From Euryarchaeota archaeon (GTDB lineage Archaea > Thermoplasmatota > SW-10-69-26 > JACQPN01), in the NCBI GenBank assembly GCA_016207515.1, contig JACQPN010000021.1:1-64000 (forward strand): a stretch of 64,000 nucleotides of DNA, given 5' to 3'. The stretch's first letter is position 1. Each line of letters starts with the position of its first letter. The notes under the pieces are model-generated. The model was not told the origin of the DNA. It made no database searches and saw only the letters and a program-made list of their open reading frames with translations. Shown here piece by piece: positions 1 through 8,009 of this stretch. The translations under genes were made by a program, and so were the position numbers.

Positions 1-275
1 AGACGGGCGGATTGACCGGGCGCAATAGCGCCTCATGCACGATTCGAGTGCGAAGAGATGAATGCCCATACATTCACAAGCGCGTGAGGGGGTTACTTGC
101 CACGGACGCCGCCTCATCATAGAGATGATGCGACTTTTCGCCCTAGCGCAAACCGGGGTTTGCGCTGGGCCGAGCGCAAGCTTCGCTTGCGCTTCGGCAA
201 AAGTTGCTGCGGAGTCACCTGGCGGGCCACATTTCTTCTCAAAGAAAACGGAAACATTCACGGCGGGGTCGTCGC
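1..275. other. Left-edge region without a supported gene
   Basis: No convincing reading frame is visible before the coiled-coil gene that ends at 276. Short frames here lack a start signal and have no recognisable protein features. A few codons at the very left edge could be the tail of a gene outside the window. The only clear structure is the pair of adjacent hairpins at 145-198, annotated separately. Confidence 0.6.
145..198. repeat. Tandem double-hairpin element, copy 1
   Basis: Two adjacent inverted repeats. Hairpin 1 has arms AGCGCAAACC (145-154) and GGTTTGCGCT (157-166). Hairpin 2 has arms AGCGCAAGC (173-181) and GCTTGCGCT (185-193), inside an outer GCCG/CGGC clamp (169-172 with 195-198) that leaves T194 as a bulge. 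The same architecture occurs at 54359-54408 with different but still complementary stem bases, which suggests that structure is conserved rather than sequence. TTTCGCC lies just upstream in both copies. Function is unknown; a structured RNA or a REP-like dispersed element are both possible. Confidence 0.6.
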
Positions 276-986
276 CTAGTTGGCGGGTCTACGGGACAAT
301 CCTCGTGAGAGCGCCTCTATCGCGGGCCGGTTCTCCTCGAACCATTTCTTGAGCTCGGCGAGTTCGGCAGAGACCTTTTCCTTCTCCGCCTCCGTCTCCT
401 CGTAGACCGTGTAGAGTTTCGCGAGCCTCTCGCGCTCGGTCTCGATCTTGGAGTTGAGGTCTTTGTTGTCCGCCTTGTAGTGTTCGAGTTCGGATATCTC
501 GCTTCTCAGTCCTTCGAACTCGGCGAGTCTGCGGCGAAGCTCGTTCGACTCCTCCTCGAGCGATCGGACCTTCGTGTCCTTCTGGTTGATGACGCCCTCG
601 ATCTCGTAGAGGTTCGTGTCCTTCGCCTTCAACTCGTCCTCAAGGCGTGCCGTCTTCTCTTGAAGCGACCGCACGTCCTTCTCCTGCGTCTTGTAGATGT
701 CCCAGAGTTTCACGAGCCGCTCCTCCTCGTCCTGGAGCCGTCGGCGGTCTGCGGCGGAGCGGTCCTCGGCCGTCCTTGTGGCGCCCGTCGCCTCGTTGAC
801 CCTCGCTTCGAGGCCGTCGATGAGGGCCATGAGGCTGTCGAGGTAAGACGTGTCGAGCCGTTGGCGGAAGCGTTCGAGCGAGTCGGCATCCCGCTTGACC
901 TCGCTTTGGATGCGGCGCAGTTCCGCGTTTACCGCTTCGAGGCGGGTCTTGAGTTCGTCGCCTCCAGCAGCGCTTGGTTCGGCCAT
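276..986 (-). CDS. Long coiled-coil protein of unknown function
   Basis: The 236-aa product is almost entirely charged and heptad-rich, with repeated Leu/Glu/Lys/Arg blocks from about residue 10 to 215. There is no signal peptide or membrane segment, so it should be cytoplasmic and elongated. No enzymatic motif is visible; resemblance to SMC-arm or tropomyosin-like coiled coils is compositional only. The ATG at 986 lies about 30 nt from an A/T box (1017-1025) that reads on both strands and probably also drives truA. Opposite-strand frames through this gene are low-complexity shadows. Being real and coiled-coil is well supported; its role is not. Confidence 0.75.
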   Translation of the reverse strand: MAEPSAAGGDELKTRLEAVNAELRRIQSEVKRDADSLERFRQRLDTSYLDSLMALIDGLEARVNEATGATRTAEDRSAADRRRLQDEEERLVKLWDIYKTQEKDVRSLQEKTARLEDELKAKDTNLYEIEGVINQKDTKVRSLEEESNELRRRLAEFEGLRSEISELEHYKADNKDLNSKIETERERLAKLYTVYEETEAEKEKVSAELAELKKWFEENRPAIEALSRGLSRRPAN

Positions 987-1016
987 TCTTCCGGCCGCGA
1001 GATGTGCTCCATGCCC

Positions 1017-1025
1017 TTAAATATT
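1017..1025. promoter_or_regulatory. Shared bidirectional TATA box (coiled-coil gene / truA)
   Basis: TTAAATATT is the only A/T-rich stretch between the divergent coiled-coil gene and truA, and it resembles an archaeal TATA box on both strands. A start about 25 nt away falls near 992 on the minus strand and near 1048 on the plus strand. This argues against the TTG at 1024 as the truA start, because that codon lies inside the promoter. Confidence 0.6.
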
Positions 1026-1083
1026 GTTTGAGACTCGCCCGGCCACCGAAAAAGATGAAGTGGAGGCGTCGGTTGGGGAGTGC

Positions 1084-1917
1084 GTGCGCTACGCGGCAAA
1101 ACTCGCCTACCAGGGGAGTGCTTTCCACGGCAGCCAGCGCCAGCCGCACGCTAGGACCGTTGAAGGGGACCTCTTGGAGTCGCTTGGCGCCGTCGGTGCC
1201 ATCGATTCGGCCGAGGCCGCCCACTTCGCTTTTGCGGGCAGGACCGACCGCGGTGTCTCGGCGCTTGGGAACGTCGCGGCGTTCGATACTGGCTTTCGCC
1301 GCGATGAACTCCTGTCGGCGATCAACGCGAACATGCGGGACGCGTGGGTGTGGGCGATCGCGGAAAGGCCGTCGGCGTTCAATCCTCGGCACGCGAAGGC
1401 GCGTACCTATAAGTACATACTTGACGAGCGGGCCCTGTCCCCGGCCCGCAGCGAAAGGTCGAAGGCCGCCGCGGAAACGTTATCGACCGCTTTCAACGAC
1501 GCGCTCCAGGTTTTCGTCGGCGAGCACGATTTCACCAGTTTCGCCCGGATCGAGCCGGGTGTCAACCCGGTGCGAAGGATCGATTCCATAAACGCGGTAC
1601 CACGCTCCGGATTCGTCGAGGCGACCTTCGTCGGCGAGAGTTTCCTTTGGCACCAGGTGCGTCGCATCGTCGAGGCGGCGCGACGCGTGGCAGCCGGCGA
1701 CATTCCTCTGAAGACGGTCGAACTCGCCCTCTCTCGCGAACGCGAAGCGGATCTCGGCATTTCTCCCCCGGATGGGCTGATCCTCATGGACGTCGCATAC
1801 GACTTCTCATTCACGACGGATGAGCGCGCCGCCCGCGGAGCCCGCGAGGAGATCCAACGACGGCTCGCCGCCGCGACGCTTTCCGGACGCGTATTCGAGG
1901 AGATCGGCGCGTTCTAG
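1084..1917 (+). CDS. truA: tRNA pseudouridine(38-40) synthase TruA
   Basis: TruA isomerises uridines 38-40 in the tRNA anticodon arm. The product has the family opening RYAAKLAYQGSAFHG, the catalytic-Asp motif GRTDRGVSA (Asp55 from this start), and later FTSFARI and SFLWHQVRRIV segments typical of TruA. The reading frame extends upstream to a TTG at 1024, but that overlaps the TATA box. GTG 1084, preceded by GGGGAG, gives a product beginning MRYAAKLAY, exactly where TruA proteins usually begin. GTG 1060 is a second possibility. Length (277 aa) is normal. Identity is very secure; the start is fairly secure. Confidence 0.93.
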   Translation: MRYAAKLAYQGSAFHGSQRQPHARTVEGDLLESLGAVGAIDSAEAAHFAFAGRTDRGVSALGNVAAFDTGFRRDELLSAINANMRDAWVWAIAERPSAFNPRHAKARTYKYILDERALSPARSERSKAAAETLSTAFNDALQVFVGEHDFTSFARIEPGVNPVRRIDSINAVPRSGFVEATFVGESFLWHQVRRIVEAARRVAAGDIPLKTVELALSREREADLGISPPDGLILMDVAYDFSFTTDERAARGAREEIQRRLAAATLSGRVFEEIGAF

Positions 1918-1936
1918 CGCGGCCCGCCGCGCCGCA

Positions 1937-1948
1937 AATATATAAAAA
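1937..1948 (+). promoter_or_regulatory. TATA box of purP
   Basis: An A/T run within GCAAATATATAAAAAAG stands out in GC-rich DNA immediately after truA. A transcript starting about 25-30 nt downstream would begin near 1970, which supports ATG 1984 rather than the upstream TTG 1960 as the purP start. Confidence 0.65.
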
Positions 1949-1983
1949 AGGGGACCGCCTTGGCCCCCAAAAGCGGTGGCTCC

Positions 1984-3042
1984 ATGGATATCTCCTCGAT
2001 CCTGTCGCGTTACGACAAGAACAGACTGACGGTCGCCACCGTCTGCTCGCACTCGTCGCTCCAAATCTTCAACGGGGCCCGCAAGGAGGGCTTTCGCACG
2101 TTGGGCCTCTGTGTCGGAAAGCCTCCACGATACTACGACGCGTTCCCCTTAGGGAGACCCGACGAGTTTCTGTCGGTTGCGAGCCTCAAGGACATCGAGG
2201 CGTACCAGAAGGACCTCGTGAAGAGGAACGCGATCCTCGTCCCGCACGGGAGCCTCGTCGAGTACATGGGGACCGACGTCTTCGAGCGCGTCCCGGTCCC
2301 GACGTTCGGCAACCGCAAGGTGCTCCAATGGGAAAGCGACCGCGAGCGGTCGCGTAAATGGCTCGAATCGGCGGGGCTTCGCATGCCGGAGGTCATCGCC
2401 GATCCGAAAGACATCAACAAGCCGGTCATCGTGAAATACGACGGGGCGAAAGGCGGCCGCGGCTTCTTCATCGCCAGAAACCACGAGGAGTTCAAGCAAA
2501 GGATCGATCTCACGAAACGGTTCACGATCCAGGAGTTCGTCCTCGGGACGCGCTATTATATCTCCTACTTCTATTCGCCGCTACGCACCGATGGCTACCG
2601 CCTCTCAAAGGGATCATTGGAGATGCTTTCGATGGACCGGCGCGACGAATCCATCATCGACGAGGCGCACAGGCTCGGCTCCATCTACGAATTGGAGAAG
2701 ATGGGCATCACGCCGACCTTCGTCGTCACGGGAAACGTGCCGATGGTGATGCGCGAGTCGCTCCTGCCGCAGGTCTTCGAGATGGGCGCGAACGCCGTCG
2801 AGCGCTCGATAGAGCTCTTCGGCGGCATGGTGGGACCGTTCTGCCTTGAAACCGTCGTCACGGACAAATTGGAGTTCAAGGTGTTCGAGATATCCGCCCG
2901 CATCGTCGCCGGCACGAACATCTACATCTCCGGTAGCCCCTACAGCGACCTCGTGGAGCCGGATCTTTCGACAGGCAAGCGTATCGCCCAAGAGCTGAAA
3001 CGCGCGGTCAAGATGGATGCGTTGGACAAAGTAGTGAGTTAG
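1984..3042 (+). CDS. purP: FAICAR synthetase PurP (formate-dependent AICAR formyltransferase)
   Basis: PurP is the archaeal ATP-grasp enzyme that uses ATP and free formate to formylate AICAR in purine synthesis. The product shows the family N-terminus (LTVATVCSHSSLQIFNGA), an ATP-grasp core with VIVKYDGAKGGRGFF (about residues 140-155), and a C-terminal block with FCLETVVTD, EFKVFEISARIVAGTNIY and SPYSDL that is diagnostic of PurP. Start ATG 1984 (352 aa) follows from the TATA position. It stands alone behind its own promoter. A formate-THF ligase is encoded at 31541, so formate appears to feed both free and THF-bound one-carbon routes. Confidence 0.95.
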   Translation: MDISSILSRYDKNRLTVATVCSHSSLQIFNGARKEGFRTLGLCVGKPPRYYDAFPLGRPDEFLSVASLKDIEAYQKDLVKRNAILVPHGSLVEYMGTDVFERVPVPTFGNRKVLQWESDRERSRKWLESAGLRMPEVIADPKDINKPVIVKYDGAKGGRGFFIARNHEEFKQRIDLTKRFTIQEFVLGTRYYISYFYSPLRTDGYRLSKGSLEMLSMDRRDESIIDEAHRLGSIYELEKMGITPTFVVTGNVPMVMRESLLPQVFEMGANAVERSIELFGGMVGPFCLETVVTDKLEFKVFEISARIVAGTNIYISGSPYSDLVEPDLSTGKRIAQELKRAVKMDALDKVVS

Positions 3043-3134
3043 GCAGCGGCGATCCGATCGAAGGGACCCCCCGGCGGGCCTCGCCCCCGGTACGAACTGT
3101 TATTACAGATTCGTGGCCATCGGGTCTTGACAGA

Positions 3135-4022
3135 ATGCCGATTCCCTCGTTGAGCGCGATAGAAGGCGCGTTCCTGGTGAAGGCGTCATGCCGCGCGGTC
3201 CTTCGACTCACGGGCAAGGGGCTCGTGAAGACACTGCAAGACATCCTGTCAAACGACGTCGAAAAGATCGCGGGCGGCTCGGTCGCAACTTCGCTCCTCC
3301 TCACGCCGAAGGGCAAACCCGTTGCGGTCTTCGATGTCTTAGGCGGCGATGAGGCCGTCGAGATAGTGACGGACGTCGAATCGGTCGAGGAACTCACGAG
3401 GGAGCTCGGTCGTTACGCCCGTGTCGCCCGGGCGAGGCTTGAGCTCGCCGACGCGGTCGCGATGACGCTTTACGGCTCAAAGACCGTGGACACGATCGAA
3501 AAGGCCGAGGCCGGCCTCAAGGGGATCCATGACTCGCGCGGAGTCGTCACCATCCTCGCCCGGCCCGACGCGCATATCGCAACTGAGGCGAGCCTTTCGA
3601 AAGCAGGCGCCGTGGTCGTTTCGCGCGAGGACTTTGACCGCGCGCGGGTCAAGGCCGGCGTGTCATGGGGCGGGCACGAGATAGTGCCCGAATACTTCCC
3701 GCAGGAATTGGGGCTCGGGGGACTCATAGATTACAAGAAGGGCTGTTTCGTCGGACAGGAAACGATGGCGCGGCTCAAGAACTTCGGGCACACGAACCGC
3801 GAACTTGTTGGCATTGAGGCCGCGAGCGGCACACGTGTTTTGGTCGGCGCGGCCGTTCGTGTGGGTGGAGCGCAAGTCGGAACCACTACCAGCGCGATCG
3901 GTGGCGCTGCACTCGCGGTCGTGAGGACCGGCGCAGCCATTGAAGGCTTGGACGTCGAGATCGACGCCGCGACCAATCCGGTCCCATTCAAAGTAAGGAC
4001 CATCGCAGGAATCCACGAGTGA
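3135..4022 (+). CDS. ygfZ: YgfZ/GcvT-like folate-binding protein
   Basis: This 295-aa protein has the GcvT-like fold. Near residues 202-209 it carries KGCFVGQE, the hallmark of the YgfZ/IBA57 branch, which helps assemble or repair certain Fe-S enzymes in a tetrahydrofolate-dependent way. It lacks the full length and partner genes of a true glycine-cleavage T protein, so aminomethyltransferase is the less likely reading. The ATG at 3135 sits about 30 nt after a TATA-like TGTTATTAC (3098-3106), so the message would have a very short leader. Fe-S client proteins are plentiful in this window (FixX domain, GlcF domain, UDG-like protein). Confidence 0.85.
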   Translation: MPIPSLSAIEGAFLVKASCRAVLRLTGKGLVKTLQDILSNDVEKIAGGSVATSLLLTPKGKPVAVFDVLGGDEAVEIVTDVESVEELTRELGRYARVARARLELADAVAMTLYGSKTVDTIEKAEAGLKGIHDSRGVVTILARPDAHIATEASLSKAGAVVVSREDFDRARVKAGVSWGGHEIVPEYFPQELGLGGLIDYKKGCFVGQETMARLKNFGHTNRELVGIEAASGTRVLVGAAVRVGGAQVGTTTSAIGGAALAVVRTGAAIEGLDVEIDAATNPVPFKVRTIAGIHE

Positions 4023-4087
4023 CGAATACGAGGCCGAGCAAAGAGCGGCATGGTTTTTGGCCTTGATCCATGGCCCCGCTTACGGTC

Positions 4088-4909
4088 CTATGGTTGCCGT
4101 CGAGGATGGGCAAACAGTGCGACTCCAAGGGGGACGGCGAGTGCGACTAGGAGCGCGGGACCAGGAGTTCGCGCTACCCCGTCGATGTCGCCGTTGGCGA
4201 CCGACGTTTCCGGGCCGAGGCGGCCCTCCGCCGGACTATCGTCGGTGGTCGGGACAATAACCTCGAACTTTCCCTCAACCGCGTCGGACTCCACATTGGG
4301 TTGCGGGAATTCGTAACTTCCGGTGGGCTGGCCGGTGTTGTGGTAGGCAATAATCTTGAATTCCCTCATTTCGTCGGACGGGAAATTCGCGCGCGTGAGC
4401 GGAAGCACCCACACAAACTTGTTGTCCTCCGGTTGCGCCGTCCAACCTATGAATCCGGCACTCTCCGCACGCTCTTCCGTGCGGTTTCGATGAAGTTCCG
4501 TGAATCCCTCCGTGCGTCGTTCCTCAACGGGAACGGTGCCATCGAAAGAGAGCTCGAACAAATAGGTGTAGTCCGCGCTCTTGTACCAGGCTCGGTACCT
4601 CCAAGAATCGGTCATGGTGCCGTTGCGTTGATTCGAGAAGCTTGAGAGGTCTCGCAGATTCAATTCCAGTATTGCCCGCGACGACGTTTGTGCGAGGTTC
4701 ACACTTAGAATGTCGACAGAGTCTTTCGCGGCAGAGGCAATCCAGGGAATCGTAATAGGTTTCACAGGCGTGACTAGGAAGGCGCTTACATCCCCCGCCG
4801 GGTCGTGCAAAATCTGGGGCTCACTCGACGTTGCGGATGCGATCCCGCCTAGACTTGGGATAATGAGTACCAAGAATACGATTAGAACGCCCGTTCCCGC
4901 ACCGTTCAC
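4088..4909 (-). CDS. Exported, membrane-anchored protein with PGF-CTERM-like tail
   Basis: Starting at GTG 4909, the 273-aa product opens with a signal peptide (about residues 1-26, hydrophobic GVLIVFLVLIIPSLGG). It ends with a Pro-Gly motif, a hydrophobic helix and a basic tail (TPGPALLVALAVPLG followed by HPRRQP), like archaeosortase-processed proteins. The middle is beta-rich with aromatic residues and resembles surface carbohydrate-binding or 'DOMON-like' folds only vaguely. The frame is open further upstream, but a 20-bp palindromic TATA box (4927-4946) lies 18 nt before GTG 4909, so longer starts are unlikely. Function unknown; it is divergently transcribed from another exported protein. 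Confidence 0.7.
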   Translation of the reverse strand: MNGAGTGVLIVFLVLIIPSLGGIASATSSEPQILHDPAGDVSAFLVTPVKPITIPWIASAAKDSVDILSVNLAQTSSRAILELNLRDLSSFSNQRNGTMTDSWRYRAWYKSADYTYLFELSFDGTVPVEERRTEGFTELHRNRTEERAESAGFIGWTAQPEDNKFVWVLPLTRANFPSDEMREFKIIAYHNTGQPTGSYEFPQPNVESDAVEGKFEVIVPTTDDSPAEGRLGPETSVANGDIDGVARTPGPALLVALAVPLGVALFAHPRRQP

Positions 4910-4926
4910 GATTTTTTCACCGTCTT

Positions 4927-4946
4927 CCGATATATATATATATCGG
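4927..4946. promoter_or_regulatory. 20-bp palindromic bidirectional TATA element
   Basis: CCGATATATATATATATCGG is a perfect 20-bp palindrome between two divergent exported-protein genes. It sits 18 nt from the minus-strand GTG (4909) and 25 nt from the plus-strand start (4971). Each side is at a workable TATA-to-start distance for leaderless or near-leaderless mRNAs. Its symmetry could let one TBP site serve both directions. Confidence 0.6.
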
Positions 4947-4970
4947 TGGCATTGAAACGCCGGGGTTCGA

Positions 4971-5405
4971 ATGGGGCGAACAATTCTGGTAGCGGTTTTT
5001 CTCATGTGCGGAACGATGACTTTTTCGCCCGGTGTCCTTGCCGACCATTGCCGCGAAGGTTGGACGCATACGGACGCGGGTGCATGTGATCCTCCGACCT
5101 GCCCGGCCGGGGACGTATTCACGGTTTACCCCGAGGATCGTTGCGTGGATGGGCACGAATTCTGTGGCCAATTTGGCCAAGTACCGGTGTACAACCAAGA
5201 TACCGGGCGCACCACATGTGCCAACGACGCTGACGACGACGGTGTGGGCGATCCCGTGGACAATTGCCCGGACGAGGCCAACCCGGGTCAGGAGGACGGT
5301 AACAATGATGGAATCGGTACGGCGTGTGACCCGTGCGAAACGCCGAGTGTGCTCACTCCAAGGGAATACGTGGATTGCGTCGTGATGAACTGGCAGAACT
5401 ACTAG
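4971..5405 (+). CDS. Small exported Cys-rich protein with thrombospondin type 3 repeat
   Basis: The 144-aa product has a signal peptide (about residues 1-25, LVAVFLMCGTMTFSPGVLA). Its Cys-rich region contains an acidic calcium-binding repeat of thrombospondin type 3 form: DADDDGVGDPVDNCPD followed by DGNNDGIGTACDPC (about residues 86-122). The spaced Asp residues would bind Ca2+ and the cysteines would form disulfides. There is no membrane anchor, so it is probably secreted or attached non-covalently. It shares the palindromic promoter with the divergent gene at 4909. Partner and function are unknown. Confidence 0.75.
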   Translation: MGRTILVAVFLMCGTMTFSPGVLADHCREGWTHTDAGACDPPTCPAGDVFTVYPEDRCVDGHEFCGQFGQVPVYNQDTGRTTCANDADDDGVGDPVDNCPDEANPGQEDGNNDGIGTACDPCETPSVLTPREYVDCVVMNWQNY

Positions 5406-5525
5406 GGCATCCATGTGTATCTGACCGACGTGGACCGTCGGGGCTCGTTCCGCCCGAATGGCGCGAATCGGGCGCGCCTCCTCAGATGACCAAAGGATAA
5501 TCCGTGGCGAGCGCGTGGGCCGCGC

Positions 5526-6290
5526 GTGCTCACACTCATCCTCGCGGATGCTGAACTCGAACGCGTCCCGCCGCAGATAGCAGGGCATCCATCGGTGCGC
5601 GTCCACTCCAAGAAGGCGCAGAAGAAGGGCGAGTGGCTGATGCTCGATTCGTCGCTTCACCACAAGGCCCTCGAATCCGTCCCGGACGGGGATCGTCGTG
5701 GGCGCCCCGACATCGTGCACCTGTTCCTCCTCACGGCCCTCGACTCGATCCTCAACATCGAAGGGGGCCTACGCGTCTACGTCCACACGCGCGACGACAT
5801 GCTCATCACGGTCGACCCGAAGACGCGCATTATGCGCAACTACAACCGCTTCGTGGGGCTCGTCGAGCAGTTGTTCCACGTGGGGCGCGTGCCCCGCGAA
5901 GGCGAACCGTTGATGACGTTGGAGAGGGACGTGACGCTCGTGGATGCGGTGGAGCGCGCGAAGGCGGACCGCGTCATAGTCCTGTCAGAAGCGGGAAAAC
6001 GCGTCGCGGTCCACGAATTCCTGGAGGAAGTCGGGTCGGCGAGCGAAAACGTCTGCATCGTCATCGGAGGCTTTCCAAAGGGAGAGTTCAGAAGCGACGT
6101 GTCAAAGATCGCGGGGGAGACTTTCTCCTTCCACACCTCCGCCTTGTCCGCGTGGGTCGTGGCCGCCGAGGTCATAGTCAATTGGGAACGGATCGCACTG
6201 GACCGATCGAAGGGCCCGGCGGAGGGGACCGCGGCGAAGGCGAGCGGGACCTTGAAAGGCTCAGGATTGAATCGGGAGCGGTTCCGCTAG
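5526..6290 (+). CDS. nep1: Ribosome biogenesis SPOUT methyltransferase Nep1/Emg1
   Basis: Nep1 is the SPOUT-class enzyme that N1-methylates a pseudouridine in small-subunit rRNA and assists 30S/40S assembly. The 254-aa product has the family start (LTLILADAELERVP), the strongly conserved DSSLHHKAL and RPDIVHLFLLTALDSILN segments, and a C-terminal SAM-binding knot region with VCIVIGGFPKGEF. The GTG at 5526 lies about 25 nt after the weak A/T box GGATAATCC, so the message may be leaderless. A low-complexity tail after residue 225 extends beyond the usual core. The gene converges on the BNR lipoprotein gene. Confidence 0.93.
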   Translation: MLTLILADAELERVPPQIAGHPSVRVHSKKAQKKGEWLMLDSSLHHKALESVPDGDRRGRPDIVHLFLLTALDSILNIEGGLRVYVHTRDDMLITVDPKTRIMRNYNRFVGLVEQLFHVGRVPREGEPLMTLERDVTLVDAVERAKADRVIVLSEAGKRVAVHEFLEEVGSASENVCIVIGGFPKGEFRSDVSKIAGETFSFHTSALSAWVVAAEVIVNWERIALDRSKGPAEGTAAKASGTLKGSGLNRERFR

Positions 6291-6317
6291 CGGATCCGGA
6301 AGAGACGAGATCGCTCC

Positions 6318-7913
6318 CTACTGCTCCTGCTGCTTCGGAAGGTCCGCGACGAGTTCCACGAGCACGCCCATCTCGCCTCTTAGCTTCGGCCCGGTAAGAA
6401 GGGTGCCTGCGAACCCGCGGCTGCCTTGGCTGTTTTGCGTCGCGTCTGGAGCCGTGCAGTTCTCGTAGCAGTTGTCGGAGATCGAGGACCAAGGCCGGCC
6501 TCCCGTGTCGATGACGATGTCGATGAAGTCCGTGTTCCCGCCGCAGCGCACACCGCGGCCACAGTTCGCGCCGCCGCGTGCCACCGGGTCGCCCGGTTCA
6601 TGGAGCGTGACGGTGACGATAGTCGGTTGTGAATCGAGCGCGTTCGTCGAAAGGCCCATGTACGCGTACCAGGCAACCTTTTGCATCTCGTCTTGCGTGC
6701 GCTCGCCCGTGAGGTTGTACGGGTCATCCTGTTCCGATCCGATGTATGCGAACGCGATGCGGCCGGCGGAGCCCGCGGCTATCGTGGCGTATGAAAGGCC
6801 CTTGACCTGCGGGGCCCCCACGATTATCGGGTCGCTCCATGTCGCCCCCTGGTCGGACGAGTGGGCGAAGTAAGCGAGGGCATCGTCGTTTCCCTCCCAG
6901 AGGGCGTAAAGGTTGCCGGCCTCGTCGACTGCGAGATTCAGCTCGTGGCCGGCGATCGGCACCTTTTCGCTCACGGTGTGGATCGTCCATGTCTTCCCAT
7001 CGTCCTTGGTGACCGCGACTTGCGGGACGCCGCATTGGCCTTTCGGCAGGTAGACCGTCCCATCGGGCGCCGCCTTGAGGTGGCCATGGAGACCGCCGCA
7101 GAGCCCGTTCAACGCTCCGTTGAGGGCACCGTTCGGCGGGTCGCTTGCATCGATCTCGGCGTCCTCCGCCTGATAGCCGAGCCACACGGTGACGAGAGGA
7201 CCCCACGTGACGCCGCCATCGAGGCTCGTGGCGCAGGAACTCCTATACACCTGGTTGATGCAGTAATAAAGGACGCTCGCGTATCCGGACGTCGTGACGG
7301 TGCGGGGTTTGGCGGCGACTATCGTCTGGTGATCGTGGACACCCGGGGGCAGGCCGCAGCCAGCGGGGTTTCGCTCCCAAGTCTTCCCCTCGTCGTCGCT
7401 CCAGCGCAGATAATCGCAGACGGTCCCGAGCAGGTCGATGCTATAGACGCGGTCCGTGGCCGGGTCGACATAAACGTAAGGATCGTTGGTGACCGGGGGT
7501 TCCGTGTGCCCGGTGGGAAGCTTTGGCGACACGTCCTTCCACGTGAGCCCCGTGTCGATGGTGCGCATTATTCTCGGGCCGCCCCCTTGCGCGGACATGA
7601 ATACGGCGCCGCTTTTCGTGACGCCGATAGTGGGCTCGGCGACGGGCGCGGGAACGATACGTGCTATTCCCTTGGCAAGGATGAGTTCGGTCAGGACATC
7701 GGTCGAGGGGCCCGTCGTGACTGTCGCCGACGTGTCGAGAGCCCCCGTCGCCTTGTGGACGGTGGTCCCCGTGGGAGCGGTTGATGGCACGCCGGACAGC
7801 TGGTCGGAGACGAGGTCCGGGGTCGGCGCGTTCGAGACGCAGCCGGCGAACGCCGTCGCGATGAATATGAAGACTATGCCAATACTGATGCCCCCCTTAC
7901 CCTGACGTTTCAT
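6318..7913 (-). CDS. Exported lipoprotein with BNR/sialidase-type repeats
   Basis: The 531-aa product begins with a lipoprotein signal peptide ending in the lipobox AFAGC (about residues 20-24), so it should be lipid-anchored outside the membrane. At least five Asp-box (BNR) motifs of the form SxDxGxTW are visible: DTGLTW, DDEGKTW, DGGVTW, DDGKTW and DQGATW. These predict a six-bladed beta-propeller like sialidases. I do not see the sialidase catalytic arginine triad clearly, so enzymatic activity is open. The start is ATG 7913; an in-frame GTG precedes it directly. A TATA-like CATATATAACC lies near 7982-7992. Confidence 0.8.
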   Translation of the reverse strand: MKRQGKGGISIGIVFIFIATAFAGCVSNAPTPDLVSDQLSGVPSTAPTGTTVHKATGALDTSATVTTGPSTDVLTELILAKGIARIVPAPVAEPTIGVTKSGAVFMSAQGGGPRIMRTIDTGLTWKDVSPKLPTGHTEPPVTNDPYVYVDPATDRVYSIDLLGTVCDYLRWSDDEGKTWERNPAGCGLPPGVHDHQTIVAAKPRTVTTSGYASVLYYCINQVYRSSCATSLDGGVTWGPLVTVWLGYQAEDAEIDASDPPNGALNGALNGLCGGLHGHLKAAPDGTVYLPKGQCGVPQVAVTKDDGKTWTIHTVSEKVPIAGHELNLAVDEAGNLYALWEGNDDALAYFAHSSDQGATWSDPIIVGAPQVKGLSYATIAAGSAGRIAFAYIGSEQDDPYNLTGERTQDEMQKVAWYAYMGLSTNALDSQPTIVTVTLHEPGDPVARGGANCGRGVRCGGNTDFIDIVIDTGGRPWSSISDNCYENCTAPDATQNSQGSRGFAGTLLTGPKLRGEMGVLVELVADLPKQQEQ

Positions 7914-8009
7914 CACGCAAAACTAGCCGCTGCATTGTTAAGAAGGTTGTTGACCACCGGTTGCCCGACCTCGGCCGTGGTTATATATGGCCCGCCGACC
8001 GCGCTCTCT

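Noticed and set aside
62-352. Plus-strand open frame at the left edge
   Set aside because: Low-complexity composition, no start signal, crosses the end of the coiled-coil gene and contains the double-hairpin element.
640-1392. Long minus-strand Arg-rich frame through the truA/coiled-coil junction
   Set aside because: It crosses two real genes in another frame and has the Arg/Pro/Gly-rich composition of an off-frame shadow in GC-rich DNA.
3135-4022. Glycine cleavage T protein (GcvT)
   Set aside because: The KGCFVGQE signature and short length fit YgfZ; no other glycine-cleavage genes are nearby.
4960-4975. GGTTCGAAT, a possible tRNA T-arm
   Set aside because: The flanking bases do not form the T stem, and no acceptor or anticodon arm can be drawn around it.
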